DNA from: Pseudomonas mendocina
Lineage (GTDB): Bacteria; Pseudomonadota; Gammaproteobacteria; Pseudomonadales; Pseudomonadaceae
Assembly: GCF_900636545.1 (NCBI RefSeq)
Contig: NZ_LR134290.1
Location: 992,001 to 1,056,000, forward strand
Direction of reading: 5' to 3'
DNA length: 64,000 nucleotides
A program made the translations under genes and the position numbers. Shown here piece after piece: positions 8,165 through 17,532 of the stretch (position 1 is its first letter; the number at the start of each line of letters is the position of its first letter). The notes beneath the pieces were generated by a model. That model was not told the DNA's origin, made no database searches, and saw nothing but the letters and a program-made list of their open reading frames with translations.

Positions 8165-10465
8165 ATGAAGACCGACGCGAATGTGGTGCCGCTGACCAAG
8201 GCCACCGCTGAGCAATCGCCAACTTCGCCGGTAGGAAGACTGCCCGTGGCGCTGATTCAGGTGCGTGACAAAGCCGCGCAACAGCTCAAGCAGAACCTGC
8301 AGAGCCTGTTCGACAACGCCGACGATACCCTCTTCGAGATGGCGGATCGGGCGACCAGCAATGCCGAACAGAACGCCTTCTTCGAGGCTATGCGCGACCT
8401 GCGCCTGAAGCGCAAGAACATCGAGCGGGGTTTCCTGCAGAAGGTGTTCGAGTCCTTCGCCAATCTCAATCAATACGAAATCGGCAAGCCGCAGCCTGCT
8501 CTGGACGCTGTGTCTTTCGACAGCCTGAGCTTGGTGCAAAACGACGAGCTGGAAGAAACCGTGGCGCTGGATGCCATGGTAGCCAAGGTCATGAGTCGTG
8601 ATGTCATGGCGCTGGGCCACCTCACCACGCGTCTCAATGCCGTTATCAGCAAGAAGCTCGATGACAAGAGCAATCCGCTTGGCCCAACCCTGCTCAGTGA
8701 GTACTTCCTCGATGCCTGCAGCGGGCTAGGTGTGGAGATCAAGGTCAAGCTGATCATCCTCAAGCTGTTCGAAAAATACGTGCTGGGGAACTGCGACGTT
8801 CTTTATGCCGAGGCCAATCAGGCGTTGGTCAATGCGGGTGTGCTGCCAGAGTTGAAGTCCGCTCCGCCGCGTCGCCAGCAGCGCCCTGTGGCTTCTGCAT
8901 ATAGCCATTCCTCGGGCGAGGAGGGCATGCCCTTGCTCGAAGGTGCCGATCATGGTGTTCAGGAAGTGTTCGGTGCGTTGCAGGATCTGCTCTTGCAGGT
9001 ACGCGGCACCGCCATGCCGCGTCGCGCCCAGGTGGCCGACGCACTACCGATTACCAGCAATGACCTGATGCGCCTGCTGTCGCACATGCAGCAGCGCGCC
9101 CCTGCGCAGGTCAACGTCGAGGACTTCGATCTGCGTGATCAGCTCGAGCGCCTGCTCGAGCGTGCCAGTGCCAAGAGTGGCAAGGCACGGGTAGTCGGCG
9201 AAGTCGACGAGGACGTGATCAACCTAGTGTCGATGTTGTTCGAGTTCATTCTCGATGATCGCACCCTACCAGATTCGTTAAAGGCACTGATCGGCCGCCT
9301 GCAGATCCCCATGCTCAAGGTCGCTGTGCTGGACAAGACCTTCTTCAGTCGCGGCAGTCATCCGGCACGCCGTCTGCTCAATGAAATCGCCTCCGCGGCG
9401 CTGGGTTGGGTCGACCAGGATGATGCGCAGCGCGACAGCCTGTATCAGAAGATCGAGCAGGTGGTGCAGCGTCTGCTCAATGACTTCGTCGACGATCCGG
9501 CTATTTTCTCCGAGCTGCTCGCTGAGTTCATGGCGTTCACGGGAGACGAGCGTCGTCGCAGCGAGCTGCTCGAACAGCGTACCCGTGATGCCGAGGAGGG
9601 CAGTGCCAAGGCCGAACTGGCGCGCCGTCAGGTCGAACAGGCGCTGAATGAGCGGCTGCTGGGCAAGACCCTGCCGGAAGTGGTGGTGCGCCTGCTGCAG
9701 GAAGCCTGGAGCAAGGTGCTGATGCTCACGTGCCTCAAGCACGGGGTGGACTCGGAAGAGTGGCAGGCTGCGCTGCAGACCATGGATGATCTGGTCTGGA
9801 GCGTCGCCCCGCATGAAGACCCCGAGGCGCGTCTGCGCCTGCTGGAACTGGTGCCTGGTCTGCTCAAGGCATTGCGTGAAGGGATGGCCAGCGCAGCCTT
9901 CGACCCCTTCTCCACCAGCGAATTCTTCAGTCAGCTGGAGGCCCTGCATGTGCAGGCTTTCCAGCGCTTCAAGCGTGCCACGAGCGAGCCAGAGGTTGCG
10001 CCGAACGAGCCCGAATCCACCACCAACGTGACCCAGGCAGGCATCGAACTGCCGCTGTTGGAGTTGCCGGCAGCGGAAGAGGTCGAGGATGCGCCGGCCA
10101 TGGTCGAAGTGGTCGAGGAAATCGTCCTGCTGGCGCCGGGCCAGACTCATCCGCAGGAGCCGGATGTAGTACTACCGGACGATGACGAGGCGTTGCTGCA
10201 GGTCGATAGTCTGCGAGTGGGCAGCTGGGTCGAGTTTCAGGAAGATGAAGAACACAAGCTGCGCTGCAAGCTGGCGGCGATCATCAAACCCACTGGCAAG
10301 TACGTATTCGTCAACCGTACCGGCATGAAAGTGCTGGAAAAGAGCCGCAATGCGCTGGCCGTGGAGTTCCGTCGCAACTCCATTCGCCTGCTCGACGATG
10401 CATTGCTGTTCGATCGCGCGCTGGAGTCGGTGATCGGCAATCTGCGCAAGCTGAAGAACGCCTGA
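8165..10465 (+). CDS. DUF1631 family protein
   Basis: It has 766 residues. The start is ATG 8165 with GGAG upstream; an in-frame ATG at 8111 lacks a good ribosome site and would add an unlike N-terminus. The protein is largely helical and acidic, with no signal peptide or membrane segment, and ends in a small beta-rich domain (about 685-766: LRVGSWVEFQED ... KYVFVNRTGMKVLEKS) resembling a PilZ-like barrel, though I see no clear RxxxR...DxSxxG c-di-GMP motif. Members are sometimes mislabelled thymidine phosphorylase; nothing here supports that. It corresponds by position to the P. aeruginosa gene between nadC and ampD. Function unknown. Confidence 0.85.
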   Translation: MKTDANVVPLTKATAEQSPTSPVGRLPVALIQVRDKAAQQLKQNLQSLFDNADDTLFEMADRATSNAEQNAFFEAMRDLRLKRKNIERGFLQKVFESFANLNQYEIGKPQPALDAVSFDSLSLVQNDELEETVALDAMVAKVMSRDVMALGHLTTRLNAVISKKLDDKSNPLGPTLLSEYFLDACSGLGVEIKVKLIILKLFEKYVLGNCDVLYAEANQALVNAGVLPELKSAPPRRQQRPVASAYSHSSGEEGMPLLEGADHGVQEVFGALQDLLLQVRGTAMPRRAQVADALPITSNDLMRLLSHMQQRAPAQVNVEDFDLRDQLERLLERASAKSGKARVVGEVDEDVINLVSMLFEFILDDRTLPDSLKALIGRLQIPMLKVAVLDKTFFSRGSHPARRLLNEIASAALGWVDQDDAQRDSLYQKIEQVVQRLLNDFVDDPAIFSELLAEFMAFTGDERRRSELLEQRTRDAEEGSAKAELARRQVEQALNERLLGKTLPEVVVRLLQEAWSKVLMLTCLKHGVDSEEWQAALQTMDDLVWSVAPHEDPEARLRLLELVPGLLKALREGMASAAFDPFSTSEFFSQLEALHVQAFQRFKRATSEPEVAPNEPESTTNVTQAGIELPLLELPAAEEVEDAPAMVEVVEEIVLLAPGQTHPQEPDVVLPDDDEALLQVDSLRVGSWVEFQEDEEHKLRCKLAAIIKPTGKYVFVNRTGMKVLEKSRNALAVEFRRNSIRLLDDALLFDRALESVIGNLRKLKNA

Positions 10466-10474
10466 TCCTCGCCT

Positions 10475-10491
10475 GGGAGCGTTTTGCTCCC
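10475..10491 (+). terminator. Hairpin after the DUF1631 gene
   Basis: GGGAGC-GTTTT-GCTCCC begins 9 bp after the stop. There is no T-run after the stem, so it may be a weak terminator or an mRNA 3' stabiliser. Confidence 0.5.
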
Positions 10492-10505
10492 GGTCCGACC
10501 GGATT

Positions 10506-10579
10506 TGTAGGCGCCTGCCCAAGGCCACTCCGTTAGCTTCCGTTTCGGGGGCAGTTCGCCTCGAGGCGCTGCTCCTACG
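10506..10579. repeat. Palindromic intergenic repeat (GTAGGAGC type)
   Basis: TGTAGGCGCCTGCCC at the left and GGCGCTGCTCCTACGA at the right bracket an imperfect palindrome of the same family as the one at 6662. It lies between the DUF1631 gene and ampD. Confidence 0.6.
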
Positions 10580-10683
10580 AATCTCGCTCCTCGATTTTCG
10601 CCTCTTCGCACATCCTGTTGCTGTCTCGCTCTTGGCCGTGCGGGTTGGCTGCTCTAGAGTGGTGGCACGTTCAGGAGTGCCAC

Positions 10684-11235
10684 ATGCAGCTCGACCCCTC
10701 AACCGGCTGGTTTCAGGGTATTCATCACTGCCCATCGCCGAATTTCAACGCTCGCCCCTGTGGCGAAATCTCCCTGCTGGTGGTGCATAACATCAGCCTG
10801 CCGCCTGGACAGTTCGGGACAGGCAAGGTGCTGGAGTTCTTCCAGAACCGGTTGCCCACGCACGAGCATCCTTTCTTCGCCGAAATCGCCTCACTGCAGG
10901 TTTCCGCGCATTTCTTCATCGAGCGTGATGGCAGGCTGACGCAGTTCGTCTCCTGTCTGGACCGTGCCTGGCACGCCGGTGTTTCCTGGTTCGAAGGACG
11001 TGACAACTGCAACGATTTTTCATTGGGTGTGGAGCTGGAAGGGACCGATGATCTGCCCTACAGCGACGCTCAGTACGCCAGCTTGGCGGAGCTGACGCGG
11101 CAGTTGCTGGATGCCTACCCGGCGCTGTCGGCCCAGCGTATCCGTGGCCACTGCGACATCGCCCCCGGACGCAAGACCGACCCAGGGCCGGCGTTCGACT
11201 GGTCGCGCCTGCATGCCGAATTGAAGGAGAGGTAG
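10684..11235 (+). CDS. ampD: 1,6-anhydro-N-acetylmuramyl-L-alanine amidase AmpD
   Basis: AmpD is a cytoplasmic zinc amidase that cuts the peptide from anhydromuropeptides during wall recycling; its loss raises AmpC beta-lactamase through AmpR. The 183 residues hold the zinc ligands His in LLVVHNIS, His in RGHCDIAPGRKTDPG, and the Asp of the same motif, plus the family SAHFFIERDG and SLGVELEG segments. The start at 10684 has AGGAG 7 nt upstream and gives the normal family N-terminus; an earlier in-frame ATG at 10618 is unlikely. ampE follows after 2 bp. Confidence 0.96.
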   Translation: MQLDPSTGWFQGIHHCPSPNFNARPCGEISLLVVHNISLPPGQFGTGKVLEFFQNRLPTHEHPFFAEIASLQVSAHFFIERDGRLTQFVSCLDRAWHAGVSWFEGRDNCNDFSLGVELEGTDDLPYSDAQYASLAELTRQLLDAYPALSAQRIRGHCDIAPGRKTDPGPAFDWSRLHAELKER

Positions 11236-11237
11236 CA

Positions 11238-12071
11238 ATGAGTTTTCTGGTGATTCTGCTGGTGCTGTGGGTCGAGAAATTTTCCGCATGGCGCCTGCGC
11301 ATCCAGCAGGACGGTCCCTGGCTGGCTCAACTGCAGCGCTTGCAGCAAGGCGGGCTGCAACAGGCCCCGTGGCTGTGCCTGGCTATTCTGGTGCTATTGC
11401 CGGTATTGGCACTGGGGCTGGTGCTATTGATCCTCAAGCCGCTGGCCTACGGCTGGCTGGCCCTGCCGGTGCATTTGCTGGTGCTGATCTACAGCCTGGG
11501 TCGTGGTGATCTGCTCGCGGCTCTGGGCCCTTTCCGTGACGCCTGGCGGCGTGGCGACGGTCAGGCGGCTTACCATGTGGCCGAGCGTGACCTGGCATTG
11601 CAGCCGGAGGAGGGCACGGAGCTGCTCCAGCAAGTTCAGGGACATCTGCTCTGGCAGGCGTATCAGAGCTTCTTCGCGGTGATCTTCTGGTATCTGCTGC
11701 TGGGACCCATGGCGGCGCTGACTTATCGATTGCTGGCGCTAAGTGCCGAGTACGCCGAGCAGCCGGCCCTGCGTGAACGTGCGGTGCAACTGCGGTATGC
11801 CTTCGATTGGCTGCCGGCGCGGGTGCTGGCTTCCAGTTTCGCGCTGGTCGGCAACTTCGTCGCCGTCAGCCGCGCCCTGTTGCATGAGCTGTTGAGCTGG
11901 GACATTTCCGCTGCGCAGCTGGTGATCAAGGCCGGGTGTGCCGCGGGTGAAATGCCGCCGCCAGTGATGGGCGAGGAGGGCGTCGATACGCTGGACCAAC
12001 TGTGGCAGCTACTGATCCGTGCTGCGGTGGTCTGGTACGCCGGTTATGCAGCCTGGGTGTTGTTCTTCTAG
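11238..12071 (+). CDS. ampE: Inner-membrane protein AmpE
   Basis: It has 277 residues with several hydrophobic segments (about 1-12, 45-85, 135-170 and the C-terminal 255-277) and the family motif WVEKFSAWRLRIQQ at the N-terminus. AmpE is the membrane partner always found with AmpD; its role in beta-lactamase induction is unsettled. It starts 2 bp after ampD, so the two are cotranscribed. Confidence 0.93.
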   Translation: MSFLVILLVLWVEKFSAWRLRIQQDGPWLAQLQRLQQGGLQQAPWLCLAILVLLPVLALGLVLLILKPLAYGWLALPVHLLVLIYSLGRGDLLAALGPFRDAWRRGDGQAAYHVAERDLALQPEEGTELLQQVQGHLLWQAYQSFFAVIFWYLLLGPMAALTYRLLALSAEYAEQPALRERAVQLRYAFDWLPARVLASSFALVGNFVAVSRALLHELLSWDISAAQLVIKAGCAAGEMPPPVMGEEGVDTLDQLWQLLIRAAVVWYAGYAAWVLFF

Positions 12072-12102
12072 CTCAGCGGTGCAGCTTGGCAACTTCTGCG
12101 TG

Positions 12103-12120
12103 GGGCGGCGTGAGCCGCCC
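12103..12120 (+). terminator. Hairpin after ampE
   Basis: GGGCGGC-GTGA-GCCGCCC, a perfect 7 bp stem with a tetraloop, begins 32 bp after the ampE stop. No T-run follows. Confidence 0.5.
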
Positions 12121-12185
12121 TGCGCATTTCTGAGAGGCTTTTCGTGGCGCCAGCCCGACGGGGTAAGTACGGCGCGCGTTTAACC

Positions 12186-12212
12186 TTAAGTTACAGAGAA
12201 GCGTGTCGATAA
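12186..12212 (+). promoter_or_regulatory. Sigma-28 (FliA) promoter of the chemoreceptor gene
   Basis: TTAAGTTA, an 11 bp spacer and GTCGATAA match the flagellar consensus TAAAGTTT-N11-GCCGATAA at 13 of 16 positions with correct spacing. It would place the chemoreceptor in the late flagellar regulon, with a leader of about 175 nt. Apart from this and the ampE hairpin I see nothing else in the 323 bp gap. Confidence 0.75.
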
Positions 12213-12394
12213 GGGGTATAAGGAGGCGGTAGTCGACCCAGTTTGGTGATTTTCGTCACATTTATCTGCCTGTATTCGTCGCATGGATCAGCGCGTCGCA
12301 GGTCGGTCGATACAGGACACCGTGATCGGCCCGTGAGAGGCTCGGCGGCGGTCCAAGCGATACCTATAACAATAATGGCAACTGGAGACGTCTA

Positions 12395-14425
12395 GTGAAG
12401 ACCGTGTTGTATCCGGCCATCGCGCTGATGAATCGCCTCAGCTTCGGCATGAAGTTCAGCCTGATCAGCGTCCTATTCTTCCTGCCCATGCTCGTCACCA
12501 ACTTCTATCTGGTGCGAGACTCCTATCGTCAGTTCGTCGGCACCCAGACAGCCCTGGAAAGCCTAGAACTGCTCGGCAGTACCCTGCAGCTGCGCCGCGA
12601 TCTGGAGAGCCTCAACGATCTGGTACAGATCAACTCGATGATCGGCCAATCCGGTCAGGCAGGTGATCTGGAGGGGCGAATCAGCCAACTGGAGCAATCG
12701 CTCAGTGCCGGTCTGCAAGGGCTGGAGCCAGTGACCAGCGAGGCTGAGCAGGCGGCGGAATTCATCGCCAAGCGTGACGAATTGCTGGCCGAGCTGAAAA
12801 GCGCAGAGGCCGAGACCTCGTTGCAGAGCAAGACGGTCATCGTCGAGAAGCTGCTGGGGTCGTCCCAGGTCTTCATCAAGCTGGTGGCCAGTCAGGCCGG
12901 CCTGAGCCAGGACCCGCAACGCCAGGTGCGGCAGATCACCGAGTTGATCACCAATGTCACGCCGCAAATTACCGATGTGCTAAGCCAGGGGCGCGCGATT
13001 GGCGCCTATTCCCTGGGCCAGGGCTTTCTCAACTCTGCAGCCAGCACCAAGTTCGACGATCTGTTGTTGCAGTTGGAGAAACTGCACGCCGAGTATGGGT
13101 TGAATCTGCAGGATGCCCTGGCCGGCAACGTCGCCGCGCAGAACGGCCTTGGCAGCCTGGCCGAGGCGAGCCGCCAGAGCCTGAAGGACAGTGGTGTGCT
13201 GTTCGAGGATCAGGTCATCATCGCCGATAGCCTGGATACACCCTGGACGCAGTTCTATGACCAGATCAGCCAGCAGATGGCCAAGACCTATGCCTTCAAT
13301 GATGGCCTGTTGGCGTTCCTCGACAATCAGCTGAGTGAGCGACTGAGCGAAAACCGTGCGCAGATGGTGCTGCTGGCTGTGGCGCTGATCGTGGTGTTCC
13401 TGCTGATCGTCTACCTCTACAGCGGTTTCTACGTTTCCACGCGGGCGACCCTGAAGAATCTGGGCCGGGTAATGGACAAGGTGGCCGCTGGTGACATGAC
13501 GGTCAACTTCCAGGCGCAGAGTCGTGATGAGCTCGGCGAGCTGGGCCAGGTTTTCAACCAGACCGTGCAGCGTATTCATGATCTTATCGAGCGTGTTGGC
13601 CAAACCGTGGGCGAGGTCGGCGGGCAGGCCGACCGGGTCGAACTGGTCTCGGGCGAGAGCAACCAGGCGGTGGCCAGCCAGCGTGCGCAAATCGAACAGG
13701 TGGCCACGGCGATGAACCAGATGTCCGCCACTGCCCAGGAAGTTGCGCGCAGCGCCGCGGCTGCGGTGGGCAGTGCGCAGAGCGTGAATCAGGAGACGGT
13801 CAGTGGCCGCGCCCTGGTCGAACGGCAGGTGGGGGCGATCCAGCGGCTGGCCGGTGAGATCGACCAATCGGTGTTGGTGATCAACCAGTTGGCCAGCGAC
13901 AGTGCCGCGATCAGCCAGGTACTGGACGTGATCAAGGGCATTGCCGAGCAGACCAACCTGTTGGCGCTCAACGCCGCGATCGAGGCGGCGCGAGCCGGCG
14001 AGCAGGGCCGCGGTTTCGCTGTGGTGGCCGATGAAGTACGTAACCTGGCCAAGCGTACCCAACAGTCCACCGAGGAAATCGAGGCGATGATCGCCAAGCT
14101 GCAGGGCGGCGTCGGTGCGGCGGTGAAGGCGATGAATGCCAGTCACCAGATGGCTGACGGCACCGTGAGCGAGTCGGCCAAGGTGCAACTGGCGCTGGAA
14201 AATATTCTCGGCGCCGTGGGCATGATCGTCGACCAGAACCAACAGATCGCCGCAGCGGCCGAGCAGCAGACGGCCGTCGCACACGACATCGATCAGAACA
14301 TCGTCGAGATCAACCATGCCGGAGAGCGTACAGCCGCCGGCGCCAGCCAGACCGAGCAGGCCAGTCGCGAGTTGAGCGAGCTGGTGGCGCGGCTCAAGCA
14401 GCTGATCAGCGCGTTTCGTGTGTGA
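12395..14425 (+). CDS. Methyl-accepting chemotaxis protein
   Basis: It uses a GTG start with GGAG 10 nt upstream and has 676 residues. A first membrane segment (about 20-42) is followed by a large helical periplasmic sensor region (about 45-320), a second membrane segment (about 323-346), a HAMP domain (about 347-400) and a cytoplasmic signalling domain whose hairpin tip has the invariant [20 protein letters not shown]. It is the positional counterpart of a P. aeruginosa chemoreceptor next to ampE. The ligand cannot be read from sequence; the long helical sensor is not a plain PAS or Cache domain. Confidence 0.95.
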   Translation: MKTVLYPAIALMNRLSFGMKFSLISVLFFLPMLVTNFYLVRDSYRQFVGTQTALESLELLGSTLQLRRDLESLNDLVQINSMIGQSGQAGDLEGRISQLEQSLSAGLQGLEPVTSEAEQAAEFIAKRDELLAELKSAEAETSLQSKTVIVEKLLGSSQVFIKLVASQAGLSQDPQRQVRQITELITNVTPQITDVLSQGRAIGAYSLGQGFLNSAASTKFDDLLLQLEKLHAEYGLNLQDALAGNVAAQNGLGSLAEASRQSLKDSGVLFEDQVIIADSLDTPWTQFYDQISQQMAKTYAFNDGLLAFLDNQLSERLSENRAQMVLLAVALIVVFLLIVYLYSGFYVSTRATLKNLGRVMDKVAAGDMTVNFQAQSRDELGELGQVFNQTVQRIHDLIERVGQTVGEVGGQADRVELVSGESNQAVASQRAQIEQVATAMNQMSATAQEVARSAAAAVGSAQSVNQETVSGRALVERQVGAIQRLAGEIDQSVLVINQLASDSAAISQVLDVIKGIAEQTNLLALNAAIEAARAGEQGRGFAVVADEVRNLAKRTQQSTEEIEAMIAKLQGGVGAAVKAMNASHQMADGTVSESAKVQLALENILGAVGMIVDQNQQIAAAAEQQTAVAHDIDQNIVEINHAGERTAAGASQTEQASRELSELVARLKQLISAFRV

Positions 14426-14435
14426 GTGGCGACTC

Positions 14436-14492
14436 GTGGGAGGTGCTTCAGCGGCGATGTTTTTTAAGAGTCGCGGCTAAAGCCCCTCCCAC
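14436..14492. repeat. Palindromic intergenic repeat
   Basis: GTGGGAGGTGCTTCAGCGGCGA is answered by TCGCGGCTAAAGCCCCTCCCAC, a 22-base arm with few mismatches around a T-rich loop. It sits between two converging genes and can end both transcripts. Confidence 0.75.
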
Positions 14493-14507
14493 AGAGGCGA
14501 GCTTAGC

Positions 14508-15287
14508 CTAGTTCCAGCCGAACACCTCATCCGCATTGCGGCTGCTGGCCGCCGCCAGCGCCTCGGCGGTCATATCGCGCAGCGCGGCCAGTTCGGCACA
14601 GATATCCGCCAGGTGCTCGGGGCTGTTGCGCTGGTTTGGGTGCATGGCGGGTGCCATGTCCGGGGCGTCGGTTTCCAGCACGATGGATTCCAGCGGAAGC
14701 TGTGCCACGACCTTGCGCAGGCGGTTGGCCTGCGGCCAGGTGGCGGCGCCGCCGAGGCCGAGGCGAAAGCCCAGCTTGATGTACTCGCGTGCTTCTTCGT
14801 GGCTGCCGGCGAAAGCGTGGATGATGCCGCCGCGTGCCGGGCGAAAGCGCTTGAGCGTGGCGATGGTGGCAGCATGGGCGCGGCGCACGTGCAGCAGTGC
14901 CGGTAATTCGAACTCCACCGCCAGCTCAAGCTGCGCTTCGAACAGTTTCTGCTGACGGTCGCGATCCAGCTCTGCCAGGTAATAATCCAGACCGAACTCG
15001 CCAACGGCGCAGAGCTTGCGGTGCCCGGCCAGTTTGCCCAGCCAGTTGCGCAGTTCGGCAAGATGCTGCGGTCTATGATCCTCCAGGTAGACCGGATGCA
15101 GGCCGAACGCAGCATGCAAGTCCTCGTTCGCCTCGACCAGTTGCCACAGACGCTGCCAGTTGGCCTGGTACACCCCGAGCACCACCATACGCTGCACGCC
15201 CAGCGCCCGGCTGCGCGCGAGCACCTCATCGCGGTCGGCGTCGAAGTCCGGAAAATCCAGGTGGGTGTGGGTGTCGGTCAGGCGCAT
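14508..15287 (-). CDS. TatD-family metal-dependent deoxyribonuclease/hydrolase
   Basis: The start is placed at 15287 (MRLTDTHTHLDF), giving 259 residues; the frame extends upstream to 15395 but the extra 36 residues are unlike the family. Metal-binding residues are visible in order: HTH (about 6-8), the Glu of GEFGLDYY, LHVRRA, IHAFAG and ETDAPD. TatD enzymes are TIM-barrel nucleases acting on DNA ends or misincorporated nucleotides; this one is closest in style to the YjjV branch. It is divergent from the AsmA gene, and the two starts are 136 bp apart. Confidence 0.9.
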   Translation of the reverse strand: MRLTDTHTHLDFPDFDADRDEVLARSRALGVQRMVVLGVYQANWQRLWQLVEANEDLHAAFGLHPVYLEDHRPQHLAELRNWLGKLAGHRKLCAVGEFGLDYYLAELDRDRQQKLFEAQLELAVEFELPALLHVRRAHAATIATLKRFRPARGGIIHAFAGSHEEAREYIKLGFRLGLGGAATWPQANRLRKVVAQLPLESIVLETDAPDMAPAMHPNQRNSPEHLADICAELAALRDMTAEALAAASSRNADEVFGWN

Positions 15288-15423
15288 CGGTCGGCTCGCG
15301 AACGGGCTTTCAGGGTCGACTATTTTCGCCATTGCCGCCAGTGCCGGGGAGCGTTGGCTAATCTTTTCAGTCGTATGGGTATGGACGAGTTTCACTCGGA
15401 ACTTGAATGAAGGAGGTCGCCGG

Positions 15424-17481
15424 GTGCGTCAGGTACGCAAGCTGATGGGCGCGTTGTTCGCCATTTTCCTGCTGTTGGTTGCGGCGCTGATGCTGTTTCT
15501 GGTGCTGTTCGACTGGAATCGTGCGCGGCCGTTGATCAATGAGCAGGTTTCCGCGGCGCTGAATCGACCGTTCGCCATCGAGGGCGATCTTCGCGTGACC
15601 TGGCAGCGAGAGCCTGGCCAGCAAGGGCTGAGCGCCTGGGTGCCCTGGCCGCATTTCGCTGCCGAGCACTTGCGTCTGGGCAATCCTGACTGGGCGCAGG
15701 GCGATACCTTCGTCAGTCTCGATCGCGTGCGTTTGCGCCTGTCGCCCCTGCCGCTGCTGTGGAAGACGGTGAGCATCCCGAGCATCGAGCTCGGTGCGCC
15801 GACGGCCGACCTGCAGCGTCTGGCCGATGGTCGCGCCAACTGGGTGTTCGACCTTGGCAGGGAGCAGGCGGATGACGACAGGCAGCCCAACCCCTGGACG
15901 CTGGATATCGGCACCATCGCCTTCGACAAGGGGCAGGTGAAGCTCGATGACAAAGTCAGCAACACACGGCAGGATGTGGTCATCCAGCCGCTTGGCGAGC
16001 CGATACCCTTCGCCGAGATCGTCGGCAAGAATGCCGCCGAACGCCTGGCTGAAAGCAATACCAGTGCTCAGGACTACGCCTTCGCCTGGCAGGCCAAGGG
16101 CAGTTTTCGTGGCCAGCCGCTTGCCGGTGACGGCAAGGTCGGCGGTCTGCTCGCCCTGCATGATGCCTCGCAGCCCTTCCCGCTGCAGGCGGATGTGCGT
16201 ATCGGCACCACCCGTATTCGTGTCGCTGGCAGCCTGACCGATCCGCAGAATCTCGGCGCGCTGGATCTGCGCCTGCAACTGTCCGGGGTAAGTCTGGGCC
16301 ACCTCTATCCGCTGACCGGCGTTACCCTGCCGGATACCCCGCCCTACAGCACCGACGGTCGTCTGCAGGCCGACCTGCGTGATGCTGACGGGGCGACCTT
16401 TCGCTACCTAGGTTTCAACGGGCGTATCGGCGACAGCGATATCCATGGCGACCTGACCTTCGTCGCGCGCCAGCCGCGACCGAAGCTGTCTGGCCGCCTG
16501 ACCTCCAATCAGTTGCTGTTCAGCGATCTGGCGCCCCTGATCGGCGCCGACTCCAGCGCCGACAAGCGTGAGCGGGGCGAACGCGATACGCAGCCGGCGA
16601 ACAAGGCCTTGCCGATTTCGGAGTTTCGTACTGACCGTTGGCGTGCGATGGACGCCGATGTGCGCTTCGTCGGCAAGCGCATCGTGCACAGCGAGCAACT
16701 ACCGATCAGTGACCTGGACACCCATGTGGTGCTCAACGACGGCATGCTGAGCCTGGAGCCGCTGCGTTTCGGCATGGCCGGCGGCGCGCTTGATGCGCAG
16801 ATTCGCCTCAATGGTGCGACTACGCCTTTGCAGGGGCAGATGCGTCTGCGTGCGCGAGATCTCAAGCTCAAGCAGTTGTTCCCCACCTTTGCGCCGATGC
16901 AGACCAGCCTGGGGGCTCTGAACGGTGATGCGCGCGTCAGCGGCCGCGGCAACTCTGTGGCGGCACTTTTGGGTGGTGCCGATGGCGAGTTGAAGATGCT
17001 GATCAACGACGGCGCAGTCAGCCGCGGGCTGATGGAGATCGCCGGGCTGAACGTCGGCAATTACCTGGTCGGGCGGCTGTTCGGCGACGAGGAGGTGAAG
17101 ATTCACTGCGCAGCGGCCGATCTTGGCATCAAACAGGGGCTGATGAGCACGCGGCTGTTCGTCATCGATACCGACAACGCGGTGATCAAGGTCGACGGCA
17201 GCGCCAACTTCGCCAGCGAGCGCTTGGATTTCACTATCACGCCTGCCACCAAGGGTTTTCGCATCTTTTCCCTGCGCTCGCCGCTGTATGTGCGCGGCAC
17301 CTTCAAGCAGCCGACGCCAGGGGTGCAGGCCACGCCTCTGGCGCTGCGAGGTGTCGGCCTGGTGGCGTTGGGCGTTGCGGTGGCGCCGGCTGCAGGCCTG
17401 TTGGCGCTGGTGGCGCCTAGCGCTGGTGACGAGCCCAGCCAATGCGAGCCGCTGCTGCAGAAGATTCAGAGTGGTCAGTGA
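15424..17481 (+). CDS. AsmA-family envelope protein
   Basis: A GTG start at 15424 with GGAGG 7 nt upstream gives 685 residues; open frame exists upstream but reads through the divergent TatD gene. One N-terminal membrane anchor (about 6-28, LMGALFAIFLLLVAALMLFLVLF) is followed by a long periplasmic beta-strand repeat region and the C-terminal AsmA_2-type domain (MEIAGLNVGNYLVGRLFGDEE ... LDFTITPATKGFRIFSLRSPLYVRGTF). AsmA-like proteins resemble VPS13-type lipid bridges and are thought to help move phospholipid to the outer membrane. Confidence 0.88.
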   Translation: MRQVRKLMGALFAIFLLLVAALMLFLVLFDWNRARPLINEQVSAALNRPFAIEGDLRVTWQREPGQQGLSAWVPWPHFAAEHLRLGNPDWAQGDTFVSLDRVRLRLSPLPLLWKTVSIPSIELGAPTADLQRLADGRANWVFDLGREQADDDRQPNPWTLDIGTIAFDKGQVKLDDKVSNTRQDVVIQPLGEPIPFAEIVGKNAAERLAESNTSAQDYAFAWQAKGSFRGQPLAGDGKVGGLLALHDASQPFPLQADVRIGTTRIRVAGSLTDPQNLGALDLRLQLSGVSLGHLYPLTGVTLPDTPPYSTDGRLQADLRDADGATFRYLGFNGRIGDSDIHGDLTFVARQPRPKLSGRLTSNQLLFSDLAPLIGADSSADKRERGERDTQPANKALPISEFRTDRWRAMDADVRFVGKRIVHSEQLPISDLDTHVVLNDGMLSLEPLRFGMAGGALDAQIRLNGATTPLQGQMRLRARDLKLKQLFPTFAPMQTSLGALNGDARVSGRGNSVAALLGGADGELKMLINDGAVSRGLMEIAGLNVGNYLVGRLFGDEEVKIHCAAADLGIKQGLMSTRLFVIDTDNAVIKVDGSANFASERLDFTITPATKGFRIFSLRSPLYVRGTFKQPTPGVQATPLALRGVGLVALGVAVAPAAGLLALVAPSAGDEPSQCEPLLQKIQSGQ

Positions 17482-17497
17482 TTCACTCGGCGTGTAG

Positions 17498-17514
17498 GGC
17501 GGGAGCAACCCGCC
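17498..17514. terminator. Bidirectional hairpin between converging genes
   Basis: GGCGGG-AGCAA-CCCGCC lies in the 51 bp between the AsmA stop and the fruR stop. It belongs to the family of short GTAGGGCGGG palindromes and is placed to end both transcripts. Confidence 0.55.
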
Positions 17515-17532
17515 TTAGTATGAAGAGGGTAC

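Noticed and set aside
12980..14317. 445-codon open frame on the minus strand inside the chemoreceptor gene
   Set aside because: Its product is low-complexity and His/Leu/Gln-rich, typical of antisense reading of GC-rich DNA, while the plus strand encodes clear MCP motifs.
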